Assembly (NCBI GenBank): GCA_019429325.1
Contig: JAHYJA010000003.1
Span: 1 to 53,648 of the forward strand
Direction: 5' to 3'
DNA: 53,648 nucleotides
Source: Bacteroidales bacterium
GTDB taxonomy: Bacteria; Bacteroidota; Bacteroidia; Bacteroidales; VadinHA17
The notes below the pieces were generated by a model. The model saw only the letters and a program-made list of their open reading frames with translations. It was not told where the DNA came from and searched no databases. This document shows, one piece after another, positions 7,633-17,047 of the stretch. Each line of letters opens with the position of its first letter. Position 1 is the first letter of the stretch. The position numbers and the translations under genes were made by a program.

Positions 7633-8982
7633 ATGAAAAACCCGGTCTTCATTTTCGCATTTTCTGTCATGCTCATCCTCAACGAATGCAGCAGTGAGAA
7701 GCAGTGGCAATATCTCGTAAAGGATGATCTCAGCCACTGGGAACAACTAAACGGTACAGCTCCCTTTGAACTGATCGATGGGGTGGTTGTCGGTACGACG
7801 GTACTTGCTTCGCCCAACTCCTTTCTATGCACCAAAGAGAATTACGGAGATTTTATCCTGGAATTTGACACATGGTTCGATCCTCAGATGAACTCGGGAG
7901 TACAGATAAGAAGCGAAAGCAGGGCTGATTATCAGAATGGCCGCGTGCACGGTTATCAGGTTGAGATGGATCCTTCCGAACGAGCCTGGTCGGGGGGTAT
8001 CTATGATGAAGCCAGAAGAGGCTGGCTCTATACCCTCGACAATAATCCGGAAGGCAAAAAAGCCCTCAGGGTCGGAGAGTGGAATTACTACAGGGTTGAA
8101 GCCATCGGCAACTCAATAAGAACCTGGATCAACGGGATCCCTTGCGCCGACCTGATTGACGATCTGACCCCGTCGGGGTTCATCGCCCTTCAGGTACATG
8201 GGATCGGAAGAGACTCAACCAGGGTTGGTTTGCAGGTAAAGTGGAAGAATATCAGGATAATAACTGAGAAACTGGAGAAATATACCACTCCATACCAGCC
8301 TGTGATACCTCAATATAGTTTTCTCAATAATGAGCTTACAGAAAGAGAAAAGAAAGAGGGCTGGAAGCTGTTATTTGACGGATCAACACCTTTCGGGTGG
8401 AAGAGTGCAGCCACAGGGGTTTTCCCGGCAGTTGGATGGGAAATAAAAGATGGGACACTGACATTCAATCCTGCTACAAAAGGAAAAGGTGGCGGGGACA
8501 TTGTCACAGTCGATAAATTCAGAAATTTTGAACTTGTTGTCGATTTCAACTACTCCACGGGTGCAAACAGCGGAATAAAATATTTTGTCGATACCGAATC
8601 GGATGGAGGTTCACGGGCATCTATAGGCTGTGAATATCAAATACTTGACGACCGGCTCAATCCTGATGCCCAGGCAGGTATAGCCGGCAACAGGACACTG
8701 GCCGGATTGTATGACCTCATTGCCCCCGGGAATAAAAGGGACAACGGACCAAACCAGTGGAACAGGGCTATAATTATAGTAAACGGACCCAAAGTCCAGC
8801 ACTGGCTGAACGGCCAGCTGACTGTGGAATACGAAAGGGGCACTCCCGGGTGGAGGGAGCTTGTTGCAGGCAGTAAATTCAAAAACTTCCCGGGATTCGG
8901 AGAAGCTGAAGAGGGAAGAATACTTCTGCAGGATCATGGAAACCTTGTATCGTTCAAGAACATAAAGATAAGGGAGATGTAG
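7633..8982 (+). CDS. Secreted two-domain DUF1080 (3-keto-glycoside hydrolase-like) protein
   Basis: A 449-residue exported protein; the N-terminus is hydrophobic and ends in NECSS, so it may be a lipoprotein, although the lipobox is not canonical. Two DUF1080/concanavalin-like domains lie in tandem. The first (about 25-205) has FDTWFDPQMNSGVQIRS, RVHGYQVEMDP and GGIYDEARRGWLY; the second (about 230-449) has WKLLFDGSTPFGWK, GGGDIVTVDKFRNFEL, NSGIKYFV and EYQILDD. DUF1080 proteins include enzymes cleaving 3-keto-disaccharides, and many sit in Bacteroidota glycan loci. A 47-bp spacer separates it from the GH43 remnant. The reaction for this protein is not proven by the sequence. Confidence 0.85.
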   Translation: MKNPVFIFAFSVMLILNECSSEKQWQYLVKDDLSHWEQLNGTAPFELIDGVVVGTTVLASPNSFLCTKENYGDFILEFDTWFDPQMNSGVQIRSESRADYQNGRVHGYQVEMDPSERAWSGGIYDEARRGWLYTLDNNPEGKKALRVGEWNYYRVEAIGNSIRTWINGIPCADLIDDLTPSGFIALQVHGIGRDSTRVGLQVKWKNIRIITEKLEKYTTPYQPVIPQYSFLNNELTEREKKEGWKLLFDGSTPFGWKSAATGVFPAVGWEIKDGTLTFNPATKGKGGGDIVTVDKFRNFELVVDFNYSTGANSGIKYFVDTESDGGSRASIGCEYQILDDRLNPDAQAGIAGNRTLAGLYDLIAPGNKRDNGPNQWNRAIIIVNGPKVQHWLNGQLTVEYERGTPGWRELVAGSKFKNFPGFGEAEEGRILLQDHGNLVSFKNIKIREM

Positions 8983-8990
8983 GTGCGGCG

Positions 8991-9057
8991 GTACGACGGT
9001 ACGACGGTACGACGGTACGACGGTACGGCGTAGAGGCGCAGGGGCGCAGCGGCGCAG
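8991..9057. repeat. Two adjacent 8-bp tandem arrays
   Basis: Five copies of GTACGACG (8991-9030, last copy GTACGGCG) are followed after 3 bp by three copies of NGGCGCAG (9034-9057). They begin 8 bp after the stop of the DUF1080 gene. Confidence 0.9.
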
Positions 9058-9141
9058 CGGAATCAAATGGTATGAACCCCAGAGCAAGCTCTGGACTCAA
9101 AAAACGGTGCAAGCACCGAGGAATTATACCTATTTTTCGCG

Positions 9142-9168
9142 TCCGCCGAAGCTTTACGCGAAGGCGGA
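9142..9168. repeat. 27-bp dispersed hairpin element, copy 2 (reverse orientation)
   Basis: TCCGCC (9142-9147) and GGCGGA (9163-9168) flank GAAGCTTTACGCGAA. The reverse complement aligns with the elements at 3452 and 27286 with one extra base. A rival pairing TTCGCGT (9136-9142) with ACGCGAA (9156-9162) is also possible. Confidence 0.7.
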
Positions 9169-9186
9169 TTAAAGGGAAATTTTGAT

Positions 9187-9194
9187 TACCTTTG
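9187..9194 (+). promoter_or_regulatory. Candidate -7 box for the lipoprotein/TonB receptor pair
   Basis: TACCTTTG fits the Bacteroidota TAnnTTTG box and lies 45 bp before the likely ATG at 9239. No TTG is seen at the usual 19-21 bp upstream, so this is a partial match. Confidence 0.4.
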
Positions 9195-9238
9195 AAAGGA
9201 TAAGTTATTCAGTGGTAACTGTTAAAAATTCTCAGGCT

Positions 9239-9649
9239 ATGAAAAGAATTGCGCTGTTTGTCACAATATCGTGCTGCCTGGTGTTATCATCATGCAGTAA
9301 GGACAAGGAATCTGAAAAATTTAAGTTCCTGACAACACCAACATGGACAACTGAACAGCTTCTGGTAAACGGTGTAAGCGCCGAAGGCCCGGGGGAACTG
9401 CTTGAAGGGTTCAAAGGGGATGCCAGGTTCAATAAAGATGGTACCGGAAATTTCGGAAGTTATTCAGGAACCTGGAGGTTCAGTTCTGATGAATCACAAC
9501 TCATTATTCAGACTCCCGATGTTCCGCTTCCCATCATAACAGATATTATACAGCTGACTGCTTCAAAACTTGAAGTTACAACTGTATTTCCCAACCCGGC
9601 CGATCAGACAAATCCTTACAACATCCGAATGATATTCAAGGCGAAGTGA
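9239..9649 (+). CDS. Small lipocalin-like lipoprotein coupled to a TonB receptor
   Basis: A 136-residue lipoprotein with lipobox LSSC after a 17-residue signal. I chose the ATG at 9239 because it gives a clean signal peptide; a TTG at 9182 would add 19 residues in front. The mature part reads like the Bacteroidota lipocalin-like domain: W-T-T-E-Q-L-L, F-N-K-D-G-T-G, SGTWRFSSDESQLII and LTASKLEV, the usual alternating beta-strand pattern. The stop overlaps the next start (TGATG at 9647-9651), so translation is probably coupled to the TonB receptor. It may be a surface or periplasmic partner of that receptor; no ligand can be named. Confidence 0.7.
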   Translation: MKRIALFVTISCCLVLSSCSKDKESEKFKFLTTPTWTTEQLLVNGVSAEGPGELLEGFKGDARFNKDGTGNFGSYSGTWRFSSDESQLIIQTPDVPLPIITDIIQLTASKLEVTTVFPNPADQTNPYNIRMIFKAK

Positions 9650-11898
9650 TGCGTTTTGCCCTTACTGCTTTTCTGTTGCTCTTGTACTTTACTACCGACG
9701 GTTCTGCCATCGCAGGTACAATATGGGGTAAAGTATATGACAATGAGACCAGGCAACCACTTGCAGGTGTCTATGTAATATGGGGAAGGAACCTTGGTAC
9801 AACCACCGGGGATGATGGCAGTTATGTAATAGCACCAGACTCGGGAAGAGTAAATATCACATTCCAGTTCATCGGATACGAAACTGTTACGAAGAGCGTT
9901 TTCCTGCGGCCAGACGAAGCTATTGAGCTCAATGTGGGGATGGATATGAAAATCAGCGAGATCGATCAGATTGTCATAAGCGCCAACAGAACCGAACAGA
10001 GAATTGCGGAACTGACAGTATCGATGGATGTCATTAAGTCTTCTTTCCTTTCGGAAAATCATATCACCGATGCTCAGGAACTAATCAATAAAACCCCTGG
10101 GATCGAAGTCATTGACGGACAAGCTTCAGTGAGAGGTGGCAGCGGCTTCAGTTACGGTGCGGGAAGCAGGGTGCTTGCACTGATAGACGGTTTACCGATG
10201 GTTTCAGCGGATGCAGGAAACATAAAATGGCAATTCCTTCCTCTTGAAAACCTGTCACAGATAGAGATAATAAAAGGTGCCTCATCGGTACTTTACGGAT
10301 CATCTGCGCTTAACGGAATTATTAATTTCCGGTCATCCGATGCCTCAAACAAGCCTGTCACCCAAATCTTTACAGAGGTCGGGGTTTTCGGCAAACCCAG
10401 GAACAGGGACTGGGTGTGGTGGGATACACCAAGGCTCTTCACAAGCACATCATTTTCACATATCAGGAAACTCGACAATACTGACGTAAGCATTGGCACC
10501 AACCTCCTGATTGATGAAGGCTACAGGCGGCTGAACGGAGAAAAGCTCGGACGGCTCAGTTTAAGGGTGAAACATTTTAGCAAAAAGAAAGAAGGCCTCA
10601 CATACGGGATCAGTCTGAATTCAGGATACACGAAAAAAAAGGATTTTGTGCTCTGGGAGGATGCAGCGTATGGAGCCTTGAAGCAAAGCAGCCTGACCGC
10701 CATCGAGATGCATGGCGATTTTCTTGCTCTCGATCCTTTCATCTCCCTGAAGAAGAGGGATCGTTACAGGCATGATCTTCGGATGCGTATCCAGTCATCA
10801 GGAAACAGGTTCCCCGGGAGTGAGAAAAACAACAGCGACGCTTTTTCGGTCTTTACCGAGTACCAGGGATGGTTCAGAATCAATGAGATGGTGAATATCA
10901 CAGCAGGTTTATCGGAGAATTATATCAATGTAACCTCCAATTTTTTCGGCGATCACTCCGGCCTCAACATAGCCGGATTCACTCAGCTGGAAGTTACCCC
11001 GGTAAAGCGCCTGAAGGCTGTGGCGGGAGTAAGGGTTGAACAGTACTCCCTCGACGGGGATAAAGACAAGATAACCCCGGTGATCAGAACAGGTATTAAC
11101 TACCAGGTTGCAGATTATACGTTTCTAAGAGCATCTTATGGCCAGGGATACAGGTATCCATCGGTGGCAGAGAAACATGCCTCCACCACACTCGGCTCGG
11201 TAATGATATTCCCAAATCCCAACCTGATGCCTGAATCGGGATGGAACGCTGAACTGGGCATCAAACAGGGAATCAGCATAGGTACACTGGCCGGGCAATT
11301 CGATTTCTCTGCATTCCACTCCCGGAACAGCGATCTGATCGAATATGTTTTCAACCTTTACCAGGACCCTGCAACCGGGATCTATAATCTTGGATTCATT
11401 GCAACAAATGTTGAACAATCAAGGATCTACGGGTACGAAACTGAATTTATCGTTACCCGCACAACGGAGAGGTTCAGTACAATTGTCAGCGGAGGCTATA
11501 CATTCATCTATCCTGTTGAGTATAATAAATCATCACAGCAGGCTACCGGTGCATACCTGAAGTACAGAAGAAAACACTCGGGAAAAATCAGTATCCTGAC
11601 AAAATGGAACAAACTTGAATCCGGGTTAAGCATTTATGCCAAATCAAAAATCCTTAACATTGACGACGTATTCCTCAATACGCTTACAAGAGAAGTGATC
11701 CTCCCGGGATTTTACGATTACTGGATGGCCAACAACAAAGGTTATATCACAATTGATTGCAGTGTGGGGTACAGGATAAGTGAACCCCTTACCCTTTCGG
11801 TTGTCGTTAAAAACTTAACAAACACTGAGTATATGGGCCGCCCAGGTGATATCCAGCCGCACAGGAACTTCAGCCTGAGATTGACAGGAAGGTTCTGA
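9649..11898 (+). CDS. TonB-dependent outer-membrane receptor
   Basis: About 749 residues, starting at the ATG that overlaps the previous stop by one base (an in-frame GTG lies one codon earlier). After the signal peptide comes a carboxypeptidase-regulatory-like beta-sandwich (about 24-110: GTIWGKVYDNETRQPLAGVY, then IGYETV), then the plug domain (about 120-230: ISANRTEQR, RGGSGFSYGAGSRVL, IEIIKGASSVLYGSSALNG), and a 22-strand barrel ending in LTGRF with a terminal aromatic. It lacks a SusD partner, so it is not a classical SusC transporter; the plug resembles cobalamin, siderophore or colicin receptors such as BtuB/CirA. Such proteins import scarce ligands using TonB energy. Ligand unknown; the preceding lipoprotein is the likely partner. 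Confidence 0.85.
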   Translation: MRFALTAFLLLLYFTTDGSAIAGTIWGKVYDNETRQPLAGVYVIWGRNLGTTTGDDGSYVIAPDSGRVNITFQFIGYETVTKSVFLRPDEAIELNVGMDMKISEIDQIVISANRTEQRIAELTVSMDVIKSSFLSENHITDAQELINKTPGIEVIDGQASVRGGSGFSYGAGSRVLALIDGLPMVSADAGNIKWQFLPLENLSQIEIIKGASSVLYGSSALNGIINFRSSDASNKPVTQIFTEVGVFGKPRNRDWVWWDTPRLFTSTSFSHIRKLDNTDVSIGTNLLIDEGYRRLNGEKLGRLSLRVKHFSKKKEGLTYGISLNSGYTKKKDFVLWEDAAYGALKQSSLTAIEMHGDFLALDPFISLKKRDRYRHDLRMRIQSSGNRFPGSEKNNSDAFSVFTEYQGWFRINEMVNITAGLSENYINVTSNFFGDHSGLNIAGFTQLEVTPVKRLKAVAGVRVEQYSLDGDKDKITPVIRTGINYQVADYTFLRASYGQGYRYPSVAEKHASTTLGSVMIFPNPNLMPESGWNAELGIKQGISIGTLAGQFDFSAFHSRNSDLIEYVFNLYQDPATGIYNLGFIATNVEQSRIYGYETEFIVTRTTERFSTIVSGGYTFIYPVEYNKSSQQATGAYLKYRRKHSGKISILTKWNKLESGLSIYAKSKILNIDDVFLNTLTREVILPGFYDYWMANNKGYITIDCSVGYRISEPLTLSVVVKNLTNTEYMGRPGDIQPHRNFSLRLTGRF

Positions 11899-11918
11899 AA
11901 AAATAATACATCAAATAA

Positions 11919-14900
11919 ATGAAGACCATGAGACCTAATTTAACCTCGCATCTGATAAATCTGTCCCTGTTAATCGTGGTTCTGATCTCCTGCAGAAAAA
12001 CAGAACCCGGGGAAGTGAGAATAAATAACTTCGCCTCCCTTTCAGCACAATTCAGAGAGCCTTCAAGGGAGTACACAACATCCCCGTTCTTTGTCTGGAA
12101 TGCGGAGATTACAACAGACGAGATCGACCGTTTCATGAATGATTTTAAAAATGCCGGCAGCAGACAGGTATTCGTACATCCCCGGCCCGGACTTATTACC
12201 GAATATCTTTCAGAGAGATGGTTCGAGCTTTTCCGTTTTACTGTCGCGAAAGGCAAGGAGCTTGGTATGGATGTATGGATCTATGACGAGAATTCATATC
12301 CGAGCGGTTTTGCCGGGGGACATGTGCCTGCTGAGATGCCGGAATCCTGGAATCAGGGGCAGGGGCTCAGGATGACGGCATTTGAAATTTTACCCGATAC
12401 AGCAGAAAAATATTTCCTCTGCCTGAGGGAAACGGACGGGAAGTACGTTGATATCACATCAATAGTTAACGAAGAAAAGGGTAAAACAGGAAAATACTTC
12501 CTGTTCTCAAAAAGCTATCATGGGAAATCAGACTGGTACGGAGGTTTTTCATATGTAGATCTTCTTCACCCGGGCGTTACACAGAAATTTATCGATATCA
12601 CAATGGCCGGTTACGAAAAATATGCCGGTGAGGATTTCGGCAAGACAATCCCCGGGGTCTTCACCGACGAACCCCAGATCAATTCACCGGGAGGTATCCG
12701 ATGGACCCCTGACCTGTTTGACATCTTTTCCGAAAAATGGGGTTATGATCTCAAACTTCATCTCCCGCTATTGTATGAGGATACAGGTGACTTCAAGCGG
12801 ATAAGGCATAATTACACTCAGACCCTGCTGCAGCTTTTTATCGACAGATGGGCCAAACCCTGGTATCAGTACTGTGAGGAGAAAGGGCTTAAGTTCACAG
12901 GCCACTACTGGGAGCATGAGTGGCCCAATATGCGTCCCGGAGGAGATAATATGGCAATGTACGCATGGCATCATGTTCCGGGAATAGACATGTTATTCAA
13001 TCAATGGAATGACTCATCCGTCAGGGCACAGTTCGGAAATGTCAGGTCGGTTAAGGAGCTTGCCAGTGCGGCGAACCAGACAGGGCGCCAGAGGACCCTC
13101 AGCGAAACATACGGTGGCTCTGGGTGGGAACTCACCCTTGCAGAAATGAAAAGGAACGGCGACTGGGAATACGCGCTCGGAGTGAATCTGATGAACCAGC
13201 ACCTTACTTACTTCACTCTCGCAGGAGCCAGGAAAAACGATTACCCTCCTTCATTCGATTATCATCAGCCATGGTGGAACTCCTATAAATATATCAACGA
13301 TCACTATGCAAGATTATCACTTGCCCTCTCTTCAGGCAGGCAGGTCAATGACATACTGGTGATTGAGCCTACAACCACCGCCTGGCTATATGACTCATAT
13401 GCAAAGAGAAGCCAGAAAGTAACTGAAACGGGGCAGGCATTTCAGAATTTTATAACCAGGCTCGAAAAAAGCCAGGTTGAATACGACCTCGGATCAGAAA
13501 ATATCATAAAGGATCTGGGATCTGTCAGCAGAGGGAAATTCATCGTCGGACAATCCGGCTATTCAAGAGTAGTGATCCCGCCACTTACAGAAAACCTCGA
13601 CCTGGCCACTTACCAGCTTCTGAGGAAATTTGCCTCCGCGGGCGGAACCATTATTGCCTTTTCGGTGCCGACACTGGTGGAGGGCGCGATAAACGACGAA
13701 CTAATGGAGTTCTTCGATACCAATTCCAAAAGTATCATCTTCGGTGATGAGCTTTCGGATCATTTTATCCGTGAAAATCTCAGCGACCCCTCATTGGAGT
13801 TCACCGATACTGAAGGGGGCTCTCTATACCATCACCGGAGAATTCTTAGCGACGGTCAGGTACTCTTCCTGGTAAACTCAAGTCTTGAGCAGGAGCTGTC
13901 CGGTTCCGTCAGAATTGCAGGAAAAGGAGCAGTGGAATTGAATACACTTACCGGAGAGGTAAATGGTTATCCGTACCAGCCAGAAGGTAAAAGGATTAAC
14001 ATTGAATATTCCCTGCCTCCTGCAGGAAGCCTGCTTCTGTTTATCCCGTCCGCAAGGCAGAACGACCCGGACATACCGCTTAAACCCGTGGACCTTAAGC
14101 CATTGCCCGGTGATTCTCCGCTGACGGTGGCAAAGGACAGGGAGAATGTGCTGATGATTGATTTCTGTGATATCCGGATCGGCGGTGAAGTGATCAGGGA
14201 TCTTCATACATGGCAGGCTGCCGACAGGATTTTCAGACATTACGGGTTTACAAACGGCAACCCCTGGAATACCTCTGTTCAGTACAGGACCCGGACCATT
14301 GACCGCGACACCTTCAGCATTAAATCAGGTTTTACCGCTTCATATTATTTCGAAGTGAAAGAGGTAACTGATTTCTCATCATTCCGCGCGGTCGTGGAAC
14401 GGCCTTATCTCTGGGAAGTAAAAATAAACGGGAAAGAGATCAGGGCTGCGGAGGGCGAGTGGTGGCTCGACAGATCTTTCGGAGTTTTTGATATCGGTGG
14501 ATACGTAAAAGCAGGAAGGAATGTCTTAACGATAACCGCCTCACCCATGAGAATCCATGCTGAAGTGGAACCGGTATTTATTCTCGGGGATTTTTCAATA
14601 GAACCGGCCGAAAAAGGATGGACGATCACCAAAAACAATAATGAACTTACGACAGGTAGCTGGAAAGAACAGGGTCTGCCATTTTATTCGTGGGGAGTGA
14701 CCTACAGCAAGGTGTTCAATATTGATAACCCGGAGGGAACTTTTGAAATCGGATTGGGTGAATGGGAAGGTACTGTAGCAGAGGTTTTTGTAAACGATCA
14801 GCAGGCCGGTATCATAGCATTCCCTCCTTATCGCACCCCTGTTACAGCGTTAATAAAGCCCGGATCCAACAAGGTTGACGTGAGAGTTACCGGAAGCCTT

Positions 14901-15053
14901 AAGAACCTGCTGGGTCCCCATCATAATAATCCGGCACCGGGACTGGTCTCACCGGGATCATGGAGAAATGTAAAGGCTTACCCTTCGGGCAGGGATTACC
15001 AGATGAAAGATTACGGGTTGATGGAGGAGTTTGTGCTCCTGCAGGGGAAATAA
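11919..15053 (+). CDS. Very large GH106-like glycoside hydrolase lipoprotein
   Basis: A 1044-residue protein with a signal and lipobox-like end LISC (Cys about 25); the second Met at 11928 is an equally good start. The opening EYTTSPFFVWNAEI and the block DVWIYDENSYPSGFAGG correspond to the early barrel part of the GH106-like group. Further on, GVFTDEPQI and GHYWEHEWPN supply acidic residues at places where catalytic groups would be expected. The C-terminus (about 930-1020) contains a galactose-binding-like domain, FEIGLGEWEGTVAEVFVND, with the closing GSWRNVKAYP. It is only distantly similar to the 945-residue enzyme at 569. The likely role is rhamnose or related sugar removal at the cell surface. 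It follows the TonB receptor by 20 bp and may share its transcript. Confidence 0.7.
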   Translation: MKTMRPNLTSHLINLSLLIVVLISCRKTEPGEVRINNFASLSAQFREPSREYTTSPFFVWNAEITTDEIDRFMNDFKNAGSRQVFVHPRPGLITEYLSERWFELFRFTVAKGKELGMDVWIYDENSYPSGFAGGHVPAEMPESWNQGQGLRMTAFEILPDTAEKYFLCLRETDGKYVDITSIVNEEKGKTGKYFLFSKSYHGKSDWYGGFSYVDLLHPGVTQKFIDITMAGYEKYAGEDFGKTIPGVFTDEPQINSPGGIRWTPDLFDIFSEKWGYDLKLHLPLLYEDTGDFKRIRHNYTQTLLQLFIDRWAKPWYQYCEEKGLKFTGHYWEHEWPNMRPGGDNMAMYAWHHVPGIDMLFNQWNDSSVRAQFGNVRSVKELASAANQTGRQRTLSETYGGSGWELTLAEMKRNGDWEYALGVNLMNQHLTYFTLAGARKNDYPPSFDYHQPWWNSYKYINDHYARLSLALSSGRQVNDILVIEPTTTAWLYDSYAKRSQKVTETGQAFQNFITRLEKSQVEYDLGSENIIKDLGSVSRGKFIVGQSGYSRVVIPPLTENLDLATYQLLRKFASAGGTIIAFSVPTLVEGAINDELMEFFDTNSKSIIFGDELSDHFIRENLSDPSLEFTDTEGGSLYHHRRILSDGQVLFLVNSSLEQELSGSVRIAGKGAVELNTLTGEVNGYPYQPEGKRINIEYSLPPAGSLLLFIPSARQNDPDIPLKPVDLKPLPGDSPLTVAKDRENVLMIDFCDIRIGGEVIRDLHTWQAADRIFRHYGFTNGNPWNTSVQYRTRTIDRDTFSIKSGFTASYYFEVKEVTDFSSFRAVVERPYLWEVKINGKEIRAAEGEWWLDRSFGVFDIGGYVKAGRNVLTITASPMRIHAEVEPVFILGDFSIEPAEKGWTITKNNNELTTGSWKEQGLPFYSWGVTYSKVFNIDNPEGTFEIGLGEWEGTVAEVFVNDQQAGIIAFPPYRTPVTALIKPGSNKVDVRVTGSLKNLLGPHHNNPAPGLVSPGSWRNVKAYPSGRDYQMKDYGLMEEFVLLQGK

Positions 15054-15089
15054 GTCGTGCAGGTCGTGCAGGTCGTGCAGGTCGTGCAG
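15054..15089. repeat. Tandem 9-bp repeat (GTCGTGCAG x4)
   Basis: Four exact head-to-tail units directly abut the stop codon of the GH106-like gene. Relative of the array at 4767-4802. The rest of the spacer to 15216 shows no gene. Confidence 0.9.
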
Positions 15090-15216
15090 TCTTTTATGAC
15101 CCTGAGGCGTTGCGCAATAGACAATAAGACATCCTGTATTATCGGTCCGGATTTTTCGAATAGGTTGCAGAAGCCTGCTACAGATGGCTTATATTAGACA
15201 TACTCCTTTAGAACTA

Positions 15217-15246
15217 TTGCATCTTTGAAATTATTTTCTACTTTTG
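15217..15246 (+). promoter_or_regulatory. Bacteroidota-type promoter for the FadL-like gene
   Basis: TTG (15217-15219), exactly 19 bases, then TACTTTTG (15239-15246) fits TTG-N19-TAnnTTTG. Transcription would start near 15252, leaving a leader of about 95 nt before the ATG at 15349. Confidence 0.65.
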
Positions 15247-15348
15247 ACCCTGCTTCAGATCTTTGAATTATTTAACTGACCATTTTAAAAGGGGAAAGGG
15301 TGTGTTTAACAGCACTTGCTCCCGAGTTTTAAACTTAAAAATTATCCT

Positions 15349-16983
15349 ATGAGAAAATTTTTGATTTCTGTTATCGGAACACTGATTACCGGTAGCATGT
15401 TTGCCGGTGGACTGGTTACCAATACCAATCAGAGTGCGCTCTACACGCGCCTGCAAAGCCGGAATGCCTCAACAGGCATAGATGCTGTTTATTATAACCC
15501 GGCAGGATTAACAAAGCTCGGTGATGGTTTTTTCTTTTCTGTAAACAATCAGACAATCGGACAAACGAGATCTGTCCTCAATAACTACACTTATCTTACT
15601 GGTAGTCCGAAAGAGTATATCGGTACCGTAAGTGCACCATTGTTCCCGAGTGTTTATGCGGCATTCAAAGCCGGGAAATTTGCCGTGTCGGCCGGCTTTA
15701 ATCCGATTGGAGGGGGCGGCGGAGCAACTTATGAAGATGGTTTGCCTTCCTTTGAGATGTCCATTGCCGATCTTGTACCTCTGCTTGTCAGCCGCGGAAT
15801 ACCCGCAACACAATATTCAGCCGACATTTTCTTCGAGGGAACTTCCACATATTTCGGCTATCAGGCCAATGTTTCATATGAGATAAATAAAATGCTCTCT
15901 GTTGCAGCAGGTGTCAGGTATGTAACTGCAAAAAACACCTATAACGGAGCCCTGAAAAGCATTATGGTCAATCCTGCCTATCCTGCATTTGGCGCAGGGT
16001 ACACCGGAGGTATGGTACTTGCAAGTGATTTCTTCGCTTCTGGTGCAACAACCCTTACCGGCTTAGCAGGAGGAGCAACTGCCTTATCAGCGCTTATCGC
16101 CGGCAAAATTGCCGGGGGTGTCGATCCTACAACTCTTCTGACGGATGCGGCTACCAATGGATTAGAGCCCACTCAAATCGGCACAATACAGGCAATTGTT
16201 ACTGCGGCTCAAATGAATCCTGAAGGGATAAACATTGCCACCGCCCAGGCGATTATGACTGCTGCTGCACCGCAGTTCACGGCAAATGCCGGCGCCATGG
16301 CAATGTATTCCGTTGCAACACAAGATATTGAGGTTGATGCTGAACAAACAGGATCAGGTTTTGCACCTATTATCAGCGTTAACATTTCACCTGTTGACAA
16401 CCTCAATATAGCTCTTAGATATGAATTCAAAACCAAGCTTGAACTGACGACTAAAGTATTTGACAACAAAGGTGGTGGCGTATTTACTGATGGCCAGAAG
16501 GTTATTGCCGACATGCCTGCAATGTTTGCTGCCGGTGTTGAGTTCAGACCAATCGACAGGCTGATGGTCACGGGAAGCATGAATGTTTATTTTGACAAGA
16601 ATAATGACTATGACGGAAGTGAATCGTTTGAAGTCGACATGATCAACAAAAACTTCAAAGAATTCGCACTGGGCGCAGAACTCGGGCTGACCAGAAAGAT
16701 ACGTGTCAGTGCAGGCTGGCTTGGTACCTTTACAGGGGTCAATGAATTGTACCAGAACGACCAGAGATACAGCACCAATTCAAATACATTCGGAGGAGGG
16801 CTGGGAATACGCCTCCTGCCGATGGTAGACCTCAATATCGGAGGACAGTACACAATCTATGCCGAAGGCTCGAAAGGATACAACTATATGCTCGGACAGA
16901 TAGCTGTTCCGGTTACGGAGACCTATGACAAAGACACATGGATTATCGGTGCCGGACTTGATTTCTTTTTCGGGAAAAGATAA
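15349..16983 (+). CDS. OmpP1/FadL/TodX-family outer-membrane transport protein
   Basis: 544 residues from the ATG at 15349, which starts directly at a signal peptide (MRKFLISVIGTLITGSMFAGG); the longer frame from 15316 would bury the signal. Family marks are the N-terminal NTNQSALYTRLQSRNAS and DAVYYNPAGLTKLGDG, the conserved NPAG hatch, and a C-terminal strand ending GLDFFFGKR. FadL-type porins carry hydrophobic compounds across the outer membrane. Between about residues 190 and 320 there is a long Ala/Gly/Thr-rich, helix-forming insertion before the conserved VEVDAEQTGSGF-like strand; most relatives are shorter here. The gene stands alone with its own promoter and a strong terminator. Confidence 0.85.
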   Translation: MRKFLISVIGTLITGSMFAGGLVTNTNQSALYTRLQSRNASTGIDAVYYNPAGLTKLGDGFFFSVNNQTIGQTRSVLNNYTYLTGSPKEYIGTVSAPLFPSVYAAFKAGKFAVSAGFNPIGGGGGATYEDGLPSFEMSIADLVPLLVSRGIPATQYSADIFFEGTSTYFGYQANVSYEINKMLSVAAGVRYVTAKNTYNGALKSIMVNPAYPAFGAGYTGGMVLASDFFASGATTLTGLAGGATALSALIAGKIAGGVDPTTLLTDAATNGLEPTQIGTIQAIVTAAQMNPEGINIATAQAIMTAAAPQFTANAGAMAMYSVATQDIEVDAEQTGSGFAPIISVNISPVDNLNIALRYEFKTKLELTTKVFDNKGGGVFTDGQKVIADMPAMFAAGVEFRPIDRLMVTGSMNVYFDKNNDYDGSESFEVDMINKNFKEFALGAELGLTRKIRVSAGWLGTFTGVNELYQNDQRYSTNSNTFGGGLGIRLLPMVDLNIGGQYTIYAEGSKGYNYMLGQIAVPVTETYDKDTWIIGAGLDFFFGKR

Positions 16984-17006
16984 CCTGTAATATATTCAAC
17001 CACATT

Positions 17007-17037
17007 AAGGGGGATCTGCCAACAGGTCCCCCTTTTT
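17007..17037 (+). terminator. Rho-independent terminator after the FadL-like gene
   Basis: AAGGGGGA (17007-17014) pairs with TCCCCCTT (17027-17034) across a 12-nt loop, followed by TTTAT. It begins 24 bp after the stop. Confidence 0.85.
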
Positions 17038-17047
17038 ATCGGGGGCA

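Noticed and set aside
9649..11898. SusC-type glycan importer
   Set aside because: No SusD gene adjoins it and the plug resembles small-ligand receptors.
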